Positions 25,855 through 34,165 are shown, numbered from the stretch's first letter. The stretch is DNA of 64,000 nucleotides from Chloroflexota bacterium (GCA_016234495.1 JACRBI010000049.1:1-64000); one strand, 5' to 3'. The notes: a model not told the origin generated them from the letters alone. Numbers and translations are program-made.

Positions 25855-27540
25855 TTACTTTCCACTCCCCAACTCCCTCAAAAACTTCTCCTTATTCGCC
25901 GAACGCGCCGTCTTGCCGCTGGATGTTTTCACGATCCATTTTTCTCCAACCACCCTCACATGCCTCAGCGCGATGGCGGAGCTTTTTGTCACATGCTTGC
26001 GGATCGCGTCCGCGATGACTTCCTGCTCCGCGGGTTCTTCGCTGTCCACTTCGGCGATGATGACAACTTCCTCCGTCCCTGCGTCTTCATCGTACATGCC
26101 AAACGCCACCGTGCGGCCTGGGTGTACGCCGGGCACTTCACTGGTCAGCGCTTCGAGGTCCTGCGGATAAATATTTTTTCCGCCGACGATGATCATGTCC
26201 TTTTTGCGGCCCGAGACATACAACTCGCCGTCCGCGAGAAAACCGTAATCGCCGGTCATGTACCAGCCATCGCGCAGCGCCAACTCGGTCGCATCGGGAC
26301 GGTTGTAGTAACCTGTCAACATGCAGTCACTTTGCAGCATGATCTCACCGACGACTCGTTCGGGAATATCCATGCCATTTGAATCCACCACGCGGATTTT
26401 TGTGTTGGAGAGCGGACGTCCCGACGACATCACTTTCATTGACGAGCGACCAGCCACCGGCGGAGTCACGATGCGCTCCATCATGAAGGACTCGCGGTCG
26501 ATCTCAACGACAGTTGGTCCGGCTTCCAACAAGCTTTGAGTCACCCCGAAGACATTCTCCGCCATGGCATAGGATGTCTGTAAAGCCAGCGGATTCAGCC
26601 TGAACTTCTCGAACTTCTCCGCAAAGAGACGATGGCTTTCGGCGTGGACAGGCTCGGAGCAATTGATGATCGCGCGCCACGTGGAGAGATCGACGCCTTC
26701 GAGGTTTCGCTCGCGGATCTTGTTGGCGCAAAAGTTGTAGGCGAAATTTGGAAGCCAGCTTAATGTCCCTTTGTATTGCGAGACAGATTGCAGCAGCTTG
26801 TACGGAGCGCGCACCCAATCGAAAGGCGACAACTCAACGACTGGCACGCGCAGAAGGACTGGCATGAGGAAGCACGAGATCAATCCCATATCGTGATAGA
26901 GTGGCAGCCACGAAACGATGACATCTTTTTCAGGGTCAAGTTGAATGGCTGTGCTGTACGCCTCAAGTTGATTGAGAACAGCTTTGTGCGAGAGCGCCAC
27001 ACCTTTTTGCAGACCGGTTGTCCCCGAAGAATGCTGCAAGATGACAATATCTTCGGGCGCGGCCTGCATGCCTTGTAGAGAATCGAAATCAGGTTCAGCT
27101 TGCGGCTCAATGGTATTGGTTACGATGACTTTACGAATCGAGTCGCCGGGCGCGAGCGCCGAGCGCGCTTCAGATTCAAACTCTGCGGAGGTGATGATCG
27201 CAACTGGTTTTGTAATTGAGATTAGCGAAGCCAGATCGGCGCGGTATCTTTCGGGCGAAAGTTTTTCGCTCAAGAACGGCATGATCGCGGGAATCGCGCC
27301 GTGCAGAATCGCACCCCAAAAAGAGAAGACCAGATCCTGTCCGTGCTGAAGAATTAAGAGCACAACCTCGCCGGGCTTTATATCTTCGCGCGCATAAGTC
27401 AATGCATATTGATTCGCGCCGAGGATCAACTGGCGAAAGGTCAACTCCTGATCGGGCTGACTTGCGTGCTGCAAAACAATGCTCCTTTTTTCAGGGATTT
27501 CCAAAAAGGAGCGGTGTAGTAGGTTTGAGAGTGTGGTCAT
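25855..27540 (-). CDS. Fatty-acyl-AMP ligase (FAAL-like)
   Basis: 561 residues, soluble. Adenylation motifs: LQHSSGTTGLQKGVALSHKA (P-loop), SWLPLYHDMGLI (typical of FAAL/acyl-AMP ligases), WYMTGDYGFLADGELYVSGR and KDMIIVGGKNIYPQDLE, and C-terminal KTSSGKTARS with the catalytic Lys. It should activate a carboxylic acid, probably a fatty acid, as acyl-AMP and load it on the carrier protein encoded 30 bp upstream. In the operon it takes the place that DltA has in dlt clusters. Last gene of the acylation operon. Confidence 0.88.
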   Translation of the reverse strand: MTTLSNLLHRSFLEIPEKRSIVLQHASQPDQELTFRQLILGANQYALTYAREDIKPGEVVLLILQHGQDLVFSFWGAILHGAIPAIMPFLSEKLSPERYRADLASLISITKPVAIITSAEFESEARSALAPGDSIRKVIVTNTIEPQAEPDFDSLQGMQAAPEDIVILQHSSGTTGLQKGVALSHKAVLNQLEAYSTAIQLDPEKDVIVSWLPLYHDMGLISCFLMPVLLRVPVVELSPFDWVRAPYKLLQSVSQYKGTLSWLPNFAYNFCANKIRERNLEGVDLSTWRAIINCSEPVHAESHRLFAEKFEKFRLNPLALQTSYAMAENVFGVTQSLLEAGPTVVEIDRESFMMERIVTPPVAGRSSMKVMSSGRPLSNTKIRVVDSNGMDIPERVVGEIMLQSDCMLTGYYNRPDATELALRDGWYMTGDYGFLADGELYVSGRKKDMIIVGGKNIYPQDLEALTSEVPGVHPGRTVAFGMYDEDAGTEEVVIIAEVDSEEPAEQEVIADAIRKHVTKSSAIALRHVRVVGEKWIVKTSSGKTARSANKEKFLRELGSGK

Positions 27541-27548
27541 ATTTCGTT

Positions 27549-27573
27549 GGGGCGACGCAATGCGTCGCCCTTA
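27549..27573. repeat. GGGCGACGCA palindrome at the carrier protein 3' end
   Basis: GGGGCGACGCAATGCGTCGCCC is a perfect palindrome between the carrier protein and the ligase; it begins at the carrier protein's stop codon. Confidence 0.65.
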
Positions 27574-27816
27574 CATGCGCGAAGCGATCAACTCTGTCAG
27601 CTGGGATAAATTATCGAATGTCTGGGCATTCAACTCGGTATCCTCGATCCGCACCCCGAAGGTATCTTCCACAAATAATGCCAGGTCCATCAAACTAAAT
27701 GAATCAATTAATCCGCTGGAGATCAGGGCTTCGTCAGGTTTGATAACTTTGTTCGGCTGCTTCAAAATTTTTTCAGCAATGAATTTTGCCAGCGCCGATG
27801 TGATGTTTCCGGTCAT
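27571..27816 (-). CDS. Acyl carrier protein
   Basis: 81 residues forming a four-helix carrier. The phosphopantetheine serine is in SSGLIDSFSLMDLALFVED (about residue 39); acidic helix II follows, as in ACPs and DltC. Ribosome site AGGAG lies 6 nt before the ATG. Probably accepts the acyl group from the adjacent AMP ligase and presents it to the MBOAT protein at the membrane, by analogy with DltC. Confidence 0.9.
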   Translation of the reverse strand: MTGNITSALAKFIAEKILKQPNKVIKPDEALISSGLIDSFSLMDLALFVEDTFGVRIEDTELNAQTFDNLSQLTELIASRM

Positions 27817-27837
27817 GTGTTCTCCTATTTGTTATAT

Positions 27838-27930
27838 GTCATTGCGAGGGCATTCTTGGTCTTTGCCCGAAGCAATCTCCTACTCAATGGGAGATTGCTT
27901 CGTCGTGAAGAGCACCCTCCTCGCAACGAC
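27838..27930. repeat. GTCATTGCGAGG palindromic repeat
   Basis: GTCATTGCGAGGGC ... GAAGCAATCTCC ... GGAGATTGCTTCG ... CCTCGCAACGAC, a nested inverted repeat filling the space between an SGNH gene and the carrier protein. A second copy is at 54143-54232. Confidence 0.8.
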
Positions 27931-27935
27931 ATTGT

Positions 27936-28883
27936 TTATTTATTCAACCCGTTCCGCACGGCATCCAGCGTTTGCAAGGCAGTGAGATTCCTCCACGGCC
28001 AGGCGCGTTCCATGTTCGCGGGGTCGTCAAAGTAATAGCTTTTACCGATGGACAAATGGAACCCGTCATTCAGACTCAGGTCAAATCCGTTGTTGGGCAG
28101 GGGATGAGCCGCCGCCCAGAAATTCCAAAGTGGAATATCGTATTCGTTGGCGATCGCGGCGATCTCGGCATTGATGCTGTGATTGCCTTCAATATTATCC
28201 GCTTTGGTGGCGAGAATCGGCACCACGCCCTGCGAAATGCTGTACTCCACGATCTGCCGCATGTAGGTCCCATATTTTTCAGCGGACTGCTGATTGAAAT
28301 TCGTCTCCATGCTGATGACGATCACAGACGGGTGATTCAATCGAATCTCGCAAGCCAGCGGGTTTTCACTTTTCTCGCATTGATCTGGATCAGCCCGCAG
28401 CGGAGAGAGAACCGCCGCCACATTGAATCCATCTTTAACCGCCAAACTCTGCCGCGAGAATGAGCCGTGATAATAATCAATCGTGGATTGCAGGTAGGCA
28501 TAATCTGATCCGAGGCTGTATTGTTTGGGATGGTCGAAGCCGACCAGAAAGAAGTCAGTGCTGACCTGGCAGTCGCCAACTTTTGAAAAGGCGTTGGGAT
28601 CATTGCCGAGTTTAAGCCCGCGGCGATAGATTTCGATCACTGTCTCGCTGACCGACGGGACGATTGGAAGAGTCATCCATTCATCCGCTGCGAGTGTCGG
28701 GCGCGGCGCGGAAGTGGGCGCTGCCGCCTTCGTCGCTGATTGAACAACTGTCGGCGCAGATTGACCCGGCGTGGCGGTCTTGTCTTTGTGAACCGGCGCG
28801 ACTGTTGTTTGAATTGCATCCGCGCCGCAGGCAGAGATCAGCAAGGCCGCCGCGCACAGAATCAAGAATTTAACTTTAAACAT
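27936..28883 (-). CDS. SGNH-like lipoprotein with GDC motif
   Basis: 315 residues. Lipobox LLISACG (about residues 14-20) predicts a lipid-anchored exported protein; a Pro/Ala/Thr-rich linker follows to about residue 70. The block I motif where SGNH hydrolases have GDS reads FSKVGDCQVS, so a Cys would replace the nucleophile; the last motif SLNDGFHLS keeps Asp and His. It sits in the acylation operon directly after another SGNH gene, where a DltD-like transfer or release role is plausible. Whether the Cys is catalytic is unknown. Confidence 0.78.
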   Translation of the reverse strand: MFKVKFLILCAAALLISACGADAIQTTVAPVHKDKTATPGQSAPTVVQSATKAAAPTSAPRPTLAADEWMTLPIVPSVSETVIEIYRRGLKLGNDPNAFSKVGDCQVSTDFFLVGFDHPKQYSLGSDYAYLQSTIDYYHGSFSRQSLAVKDGFNVAAVLSPLRADPDQCEKSENPLACEIRLNHPSVIVISMETNFNQQSAEKYGTYMRQIVEYSISQGVVPILATKADNIEGNHSINAEIAAIANEYDIPLWNFWAAAHPLPNNGFDLSLNDGFHLSIGKSYYFDDPANMERAWPWRNLTALQTLDAVRNGLNK

Positions 28884-28897
28884 TCCTACTCCAAAAT

Positions 28898-29992
28898 TTA
28901 TTTACATGCCGCTGTAATGACAGGTGCAATTTTCCATGTCAGCACAGCCTCGCCCTGCGGCGTGAGATGGATCGCGCTGTTGGTAAATTCTCCCGCAGGC
29001 ACGGCATCCCAAAGATCGACATAAGCCCAATTATTCTTCAGGCTCAATTCGCTCATCATCGAACGATATTGATCATACGCCCAGCGCGGATAAAAGAAAT
29101 TATAGCGGATGTCGCTGTTTTTTCCTGCGCTGATCATCATCGGCTCATTGACAATGACGATCGGCGTATCGCCCGCCATTTTGATTCCAGTTTCGAGCGC
29201 ATTGAGCGCAAGCGAATTTTTGTCCAGCACGGGCGGCTCGAACCCGTGAAATTTCTGGTCGGCTTCAAGGTCAGTTTGCGCGGGTTCATAATCCGGCGGG
29301 TAAACCTGGTCAATGCCGGTCGCAGCCCACATCACGCCGTAGATCTGCAGGCGGAAGACATCTGCAAGCGCTCTCTGCTTCCCGATGATGGTACTCTCCC
29401 AAAATGAGTCCCGGCTAAAAGCAGGGTCATTCGCATCTACCTTAAGCCCGGAGCTGTTTGCCAGACGAAGGAGAGACTCCTCGTTGTTGGCGACCAACGG
29501 CGAAGCGATCTGCTTCTCCATTGGGAATGCTTCCAATGTCGTCAGCCAGATGACAAGGTCTGGCTGATACTCCAGCGCGCGCGAAAGAAGCAGCAGGTCT
29601 TTCGTCAACGAAATGGTCGGATACCCAAGGTTGTAAACACGGACATTTTTCCCGCAGGCAGAAATCTTCGCAGAATTAAGCTGGCCGGCGAGAGTCTCTT
29701 CGGGCTTGAGCAGCGTCCCCCAAACAGATGAATCGCCGATGAGTATCACGCGGAAATCATCATCTTGCTTTTCATCGCCGTTGATCTTGTGCGAAGCGAA
29801 CATCGCGTCCAGGTCAAACAAGCTGAGGTTATACGCTTCGGCGGAGTTCTCACCGAATGGCAATCGCTCCCGCCCGGGGAAGAGGATGTTATAGGCAGAC
29901 AACTTCCCCATTGCCGGCGGGAAGAAAGCGAACAACAGGTTGAGGATAATAAAAAGGGACAAGCCTTTGAGGATGATATTAAGTGTTTTCAT
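28898..29992 (-). CDS. Membrane-anchored SGNH-family protein (DltD/AlgX-like position)
   Basis: 364 residues. An N-terminal helix (about residues 7-27) anchors an extracytoplasmic domain. RVILIGDSSVWGTLL carries the GDS nucleophile; YNLGYPTISLTKDLLLL and VIWLTTLEAFP follow; the C-terminal block reads FTNSAIHLTPQGEAVL, with His present but Ser three residues before it where Asp is usual. Next to the MBOAT gene, such proteins (DltD, AlgJ/AlgX) complete acyl transfer to a polymer. The gene lies 58 bp after the MBOAT gene on the same strand. Confidence 0.8.
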   Translation of the reverse strand: MKTLNIILKGLSLFIILNLLFAFFPPAMGKLSAYNILFPGRERLPFGENSAEAYNLSLFDLDAMFASHKINGDEKQDDDFRVILIGDSSVWGTLLKPEETLAGQLNSAKISACGKNVRVYNLGYPTISLTKDLLLLSRALEYQPDLVIWLTTLEAFPMEKQIASPLVANNEESLLRLANSSGLKVDANDPAFSRDSFWESTIIGKQRALADVFRLQIYGVMWAATGIDQVYPPDYEPAQTDLEADQKFHGFEPPVLDKNSLALNALETGIKMAGDTPIVIVNEPMMISAGKNSDIRYNFFYPRWAYDQYRSMMSELSLKNNWAYVDLWDAVPAGEFTNSAIHLTPQGEAVLTWKIAPVITAACK

Positions 29993-30050
29993 AAAATCTC
30001 ATTTACGCAGGTCACAGTCACTTTCGCGAAGCGTGTGACTGTCACCTTGA

Positions 30051-31496
30051 TTAACGTAAACCAAATAATTTCAAAAATACCTGCATCGAAGTGGAAGTTG
30101 ACGACAGGGCAAAGAATATCCAGCCAAGTGAGACGAAGTGAAAGGTAACGACAACTCCGACGGCATTCAACAGCGACTTGCGAAACGGAGTCACAGCCCA
30201 CTCCCCAGCGCGGACTTTGGTCATGTCGCCCCAGCGGTTGTGGATGAACAAGCCAAGCCCGTGCCACAGCCCCCACAGCGTGAAATTCCATGTGACGCCG
30301 TGCCAGAAGCCGATCAACAGCATCGTGGCGACTTGGGTCAGCGCGATCATGGCCGGCGCGGGCAACGGCTTTTCCCACGACCTCAGCCAGCGCGTGACCG
30401 GGTTGAAAAAATAAGCGCGGAACCATTGCGTCAATGTCATGTGCCAGTTGTTCCAGAACTGGGTCAGGTTGGGTTTGAGATATGGGGAGGCGAAGTTTTC
30501 GGGCAGGTTGATTCCGAGCAGGCGGGCAATGCCGAGCGCGATGTCGGTATAGCCGCTGAAGTCGAAGTAGATCTGGAATGCGTACGCGTAAAGCACAATC
30601 CACATCCAGCCGACAGATTTAACTTGCAGCGCATTCGTTTCGTTCAAGGCGATTAAGGCGAGAGCATCGGCCACGACAAATTTTTTGAACAAGCCAAGCA
30701 TGAAGCGCTGGCTTGCAATTAATAGTTCATCGTTTCCAAGCGCAGATGGTTTGCGCAGGTCTTTGATGAATCGTTCAATGCGGTCAATGGGACCGGCGGT
30801 GAAGGCCGGGTAGAAAATAACGTAGGTCACGTACTCGGCCAGGTCAACTGCGGGAAGGCGCCCCATTTGCCGGTCGCGCAATGTGTGGATGATACGGAAT
30901 GCTACGTAGGAGAATCCAAGCCAGCGGAAGTCAGTAATGCGCGACGAGAAAACGTCCTGTCCCGTGAGCGAGCGGAGAAAGTAAACGAGCCAGTAGGATA
31001 GGTCGGGAATTTTGATGAGCAGGAAAAGCCCAATGGTCAGGAGCAGACCGGCCGTCACCCACAGGGGGCTGCGCCAGAATGATGCGCTGAACTTCGTCAG
31101 ACGAGATAAGGCTGAGAGAGTCAGTCCGGCCACGAAAAGAATCGCGATGGTAATTTCGATTTGAGGCGGGCGGGATGGGGTGAGGAGCGAGACGAAAGGC
31201 AGGAAGCGGGTCAGGTTGAGGAGCAGAATTGTGCAGGCCAGAATTCCAGCGGTGATCCAGTTCTTTTTTTCGCGGCGCGATTCTTCGGCGGCAGTGATGT
31301 GCCAACTGAAAACTGTGATGATGAGCGTCGCAACGGGAATCCAAAAATCGAATCCGCGCAGGGGCAGGGACGGCTGCAGCCAGAAGATGACGAGTGTGCT
31401 TGCAATAAGCAGGAAGTACACGCGGCCGCGTTCGCGCATGACCAGCCCCCAGAATAATGCCGCCGCCGCGACGATCAGGATTTGAACGATCGTCAT
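30051..31496 (-). CDS. MBOAT O-acyltransferase (DltB/AlgI-like)
   Basis: 481 residues, about eleven membrane segments. The MBOAT core is intact: WNNWHMTLTQWFRAYFF and LLIGFWHGVTWNFTLWGLWHG, with the conserved catalytic His in the second. IYFDFSGYTDIALGIARLLG precedes. DltB and AlgI relay acyl groups across the membrane to envelope polymers. The start lies 1 bp after the stop of the DltX-like microprotein gene, so translation is likely coupled. Confidence 0.9.
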   Translation of the reverse strand: MTIVQILIVAAAALFWGLVMRERGRVYFLLIASTLVIFWLQPSLPLRGFDFWIPVATLIITVFSWHITAAEESRREKKNWITAGILACTILLLNLTRFLPFVSLLTPSRPPQIEITIAILFVAGLTLSALSRLTKFSASFWRSPLWVTAGLLLTIGLFLLIKIPDLSYWLVYFLRSLTGQDVFSSRITDFRWLGFSYVAFRIIHTLRDRQMGRLPAVDLAEYVTYVIFYPAFTAGPIDRIERFIKDLRKPSALGNDELLIASQRFMLGLFKKFVVADALALIALNETNALQVKSVGWMWIVLYAYAFQIYFDFSGYTDIALGIARLLGINLPENFASPYLKPNLTQFWNNWHMTLTQWFRAYFFNPVTRWLRSWEKPLPAPAMIALTQVATMLLIGFWHGVTWNFTLWGLWHGLGLFIHNRWGDMTKVRAGEWAVTPFRKSLLNAVGVVVTFHFVSLGWIFFALSSTSTSMQVFLKLFGLR

Positions 31497-31497
31497 G

Positions 31498-31614
31498 CTA
31501 AAAGCCCTGATAGATCCAGGTTGGGCTGCTGTCTGCGGTGAAGATGACGAGCGCGATCAGAATCAGGCAGAAGAGGAGGGCGAAGAGGTTTTCGCGGGAA
31601 AGGATGCGTTTCAT
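31498..31614 (-). CDS. DltX-like 38-residue membrane microprotein
   Basis: Not in the ORF track because of length. ATG at 31614, stop TAG at 31500-31498, one base before the MBOAT start. The peptide has a short basic start (MKRILSREN), one membrane helix (about residues 9-26) and the C-terminus PTWIYQGF. DltX of Gram-positive dlt operons is likewise a short single-helix protein ending in an aromatic-Ile-Tyr-x-x-Phe motif whose Tyr has been implicated in acyl relay by DltB. Position, topology and C-terminal motif all agree; homology is inferred, as so short a protein cannot be proven related by eye. First gene of the operon. Confidence 0.75.
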   Translation of the reverse strand: MKRILSRENLFALLFCLILIALVIFTADSSPTWIYQGF

Positions 31615-31626
31615 AAAAAATTCTTA

Positions 31627-31697
31627 ACCACGAAGAGCACAAAGTGACACGAAGGAAAACCTTAAAACCTTTGTGACCCTTAGTGACCCTTTGTGGT
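31627..31697. repeat. Palindromic repeat, ACCACGAAGG type
   Basis: ACCACGAAGAGCACAAAGTG ... CCCTTTGTGGT inverted repeat between the lipoprotein gene and the acylation operon, covering the operon's immediate upstream region. Confidence 0.75.
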
Positions 31698-31704
31698 GAT
31701 GCTC

Positions 31705-32085
31705 TTAACGGACTCCGCAGACAAGCCAGTCGCCGCCCTGTTCAACGACCTGATAGGTGCGGGTGGACAGGTCGAGTTCTTGATTCTCGCCGTTGTAGCT
31801 GAGGATCATTTTACCCGCGCAATTGACGAGGGTCATCTGGCCATCTGTGCCCATTTCCTGACAGGCAAATCCTTCCAGAGTTGATGTCACAGCCTGGAGT
31901 GAATCCAGTTCGATCAGCGCATCCGATTCCCATTCGGCGCAGGATAGCGCGGACAGTTTATCGGCGTCGTTGGCAACGATCGCATTGACGTAGCCTTCGA
32001 CTGCTCCGACCGCAGGGTTTGACGACGCGCAGGCTGATAACATGATGCCAAGTCCGACTATACAAACGATTAAAAGTTTTTTCAT
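31705..32085 (-). CDS. Small lipoprotein of unknown function
   Basis: 126 residues. Signal sequence with lipobox IMLSACA (about residues 14-20). The mature part has an NTF2/SnoaL-like pattern (AVEGYVNAIVANDADKLSAL ... TYQVVEQGGDWLVCG) and four further cysteines that may form disulphides outside the membrane. No specific function is recognised. Same orientation as the acylation operon but separated from it by a repeat. Confidence 0.75.
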   Translation of the reverse strand: MKKLLIVCIVGLGIMLSACASSNPAVGAVEGYVNAIVANDADKLSALSCAEWESDALIELDSLQAVTSTLEGFACQEMGTDGQMTLVNCAGKMILSYNGENQELDLSTRTYQVVEQGGDWLVCGVR

Positions 32086-32208
32086 GAAATTCTCCGTGAT
32101 TGTTGAAAAACAATGGCGGATTATAGCATGGAGATATTTGCGGGAATATCTTTTCCCTTCTGTGTGGGTTTTACTACCAGACTACCAAACTAAACCAGGA
32201 GTTTCCCC

Positions 32209-32910
32209 TTGAATAATTACATCGCCCTCGTCATTACCTTTGCCCTGTCGCTGATATTTCTGCGCTCAATGGACTTCATCGCCCACCGCGGATGGATGGA
32301 CAGCAAACTCAGCCGCAAGATCATCCACATCGGCACGGGGCTGCTGTTCGTGCTGTGCTGGCTGCTTTTCAAAGACACGCCCGATGCGCGCTGGCTGGCG
32401 GCGCTCGTGCCGTTTGCAATCACTGTCCAATTTGCGTTGATCGGGCTGGGCGTCATCAAGGATGAAGCCTCTGTCAAATCCATGTCCCGCACAGGCGACC
32501 CGCGGGAAATTTTACGCGGTCCGCTATTTTACGGGATCATGTTCGTGGCGCTGACCTTGATCTACTGGAAGGATTCTCCCATTGGCATCATCGCCTTAAT
32601 GATGATGTGCGGCGGCGATGGCATTGCCGACATCGTCGGGCGGCGCGTCGCTTCGCCGAAACTGGCATGGAGCGCAGAAAAGTCCATTGCGGGAACTGTC
32701 GGCGTTTTTGCAGGCGGCTGGGTGATGTCGGTTGTAATCATCTTTGTATATATTCAAGCCGGCGTTTTCCCCGCGCCAATCACCGCTTACATTTTCCCAA
32801 TTACGGCCATTGCGCTGGCAGGCTCGTTGATCGAGTCACTGCACTTCAAGGATATTGACAACGTCACAATGACTCTGGCTTCGGCGCTGATCGGGAGTTT
32901 GTTTTTCTAA
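32209..32910 (+). CDS. Phytol/dolichol-kinase-like membrane protein
   Basis: 233 residues, about seven membrane segments. A TTG start is supported by AGGAG seven bases before it; no in-frame ATG is that well placed. Motifs KIIHIGTGLLFVL, FYGIMFVALTL, MMCGGDGIADIVGRR and AWSAEKSIAGTVGVFAGG match the CTP-dependent polyprenol kinase / phosphatidate cytidylyltransferase group (VTE5-like). It may phosphorylate an isoprenoid alcohol, which would fit a mevalonate-using cell, but the substrate is not shown by sequence. Confidence 0.8.
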   Translation: MNNYIALVITFALSLIFLRSMDFIAHRGWMDSKLSRKIIHIGTGLLFVLCWLLFKDTPDARWLAALVPFAITVQFALIGLGVIKDEASVKSMSRTGDPREILRGPLFYGIMFVALTLIYWKDSPIGIIALMMMCGGDGIADIVGRRVASPKLAWSAEKSIAGTVGVFAGGWVMSVVIIFVYIQAGVFPAPITAYIFPITAIALAGSLIESLHFKDIDNVTMTLASALIGSLFF

Positions 32911-32986
32911 CGAACCTGTGCCGCGACATTTTGTACTTTTCCAAATTAAACGAGCAATAAACCTAATCTGTAAAACCCGATGCCTA

Positions 32987-33043
32987 ACCACGGAGGCACG
33001 GAGAAAACCTATTAAAAACTCCGTGCCTCAGTGTCTCCGTGGT
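32987..33043. repeat. Palindromic repeat, ACCACGGAGG type
   Basis: ACCACGGAGGCACGGAG ... CTCCGTGCCTCAGTG ... CTCCGTGGT between two convergent gene ends; relative at 52938-53005. Confidence 0.75.
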
Positions 33044-33114
33044 TCAAAATGAATTGAAAGGATTGCTCGATTTAATTGTTAATCTGCAATATGTCGCGAT
33101 TTTTGCGCAAGGCG

Positions 33115-33849
33115 CTACTCTTCATCATTCTTCAAAATCATCACCCGAAAGGCCTCGGCGAACTCGAGGCCTTTTTCTTTGCCTTCTTCCATAGCCCACT
33201 CGCGAATCCATTGATCCACTTCGTGCGTATCCGACTGGCTGATGTGCTTCTTCAGCGCTTCGATCTTGATGTCAATCGTCCCGCTGATATCCACCCACGT
33301 ATCGGATTTTTCTGCGCCGTGGATGTACAGCCGTTTGACATCATGCGGATCATGCCCCGCTTCGAGCAGGTCGGTGAAAATAAGCCTTGTTCCAGCGGAC
33401 GGGAAGACCGCGTACACGGCGGCTTCTGCGGCGGCGCGATGGTCCGGGTGGTTGATGTATCCGTTCCCGTAGAACCAGCCCGCAGGGTCGCCGGTGACGA
33501 CTGCGTCAGGTTTATAGATGCGGATGAGCCGAGTCAACTCCTTGCGTAATGCAAGGCTCGCGACGAGTTCTCCATCCGGATAATGCAGGAAGACCGTTTC
33601 AGAAATTCCAAGCACGGCATTCGCGGCTTGCTGTTCCGCCTCGCGCAGTTTTGCAAGTTCGGGTTTATAGTCTGCGCCTTTGGTGACATTGTTCGACCCG
33701 GCGTCGCCGCTGGTGATGACGACCGAAATGACCTTGCATCCCGCTTTGGCCCATTTCGCCAGAGTGCCCGCAACGGTAAAATCCTGGTCGTCAGGGTGGG
33801 CTTGAATGGACATTGCAATTTTTGGGAGATATTCTTTTTCGTTGGACAT
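33115..33849 (-). CDS. PIG-L-family deacetylase
   Basis: 244 residues, cytosolic. Zinc-binding motifs of the LmbE/PIG-L fold: SIQAHPDDQDFTVAG (first His, Asp pair) and YINHPDHRAAAEAAVYAV (second His). The family removes N-acetyl groups from N-acetylglucosamine-type conjugates such as mycothiol or bacillithiol precursors or glycolipids. The substrate here is undetermined; no thiol-synthesis neighbour is present. Confidence 0.88.
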   Translation of the reverse strand: MSNEKEYLPKIAMSIQAHPDDQDFTVAGTLAKWAKAGCKVISVVITSGDAGSNNVTKGADYKPELAKLREAEQQAANAVLGISETVFLHYPDGELVASLALRKELTRLIRIYKPDAVVTGDPAGWFYGNGYINHPDHRAAAEAAVYAVFPSAGTRLIFTDLLEAGHDPHDVKRLYIHGAEKSDTWVDISGTIDIKIEALKKHISQSDTHEVDQWIREWAMEEGKEKGLEFAEAFRVMILKNDEE

Positions 33850-34165
33850 GGGCGTGATTTTACCCGAAGTAACGCAGGGGCGGCCCGCCCGCCAATAACA
33901 AGTTCGCCTGCATAATCATGAAGGGTCGCCCTTGCAAATCAGGAATTGAATCGTAGTAAAATAGAACGTACATTCTACTGACCCTGCGCCAGAATCGAAA
34001 GAGCCGGGGTCGCCTGCCCCGGCTCTTTCTTCTTACAAAGGAGGAGAAGAGAAATCACCTTACGCCCGTAACTTTATCACGCGTCATCAAATAGTGCTTG
34101 ACGCATACCCTACGCCAATCAAACGATTACACAACGGTTTTTATTAACCTTTTCTAAGGAGAAAC
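33850..34165. other. Intergenic region with GC-rich hairpin and orphan Shine-Dalgarno
   Basis: 316 bp between divergent genes. A strong hairpin AAAGAGCCGGGG ... CCCCGGCTCTTTCTT lies at 33998-34034 and looks like a rho-independent terminator on the plus strand, with no plus-strand gene before it, so it may end a short leader transcript. It is followed by AAAGGAGGAG at 34036-34045 with no start codon at a usable distance. The ABC gene has its own site (AAGGAG at 34157-34162). Confidence 0.55.
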
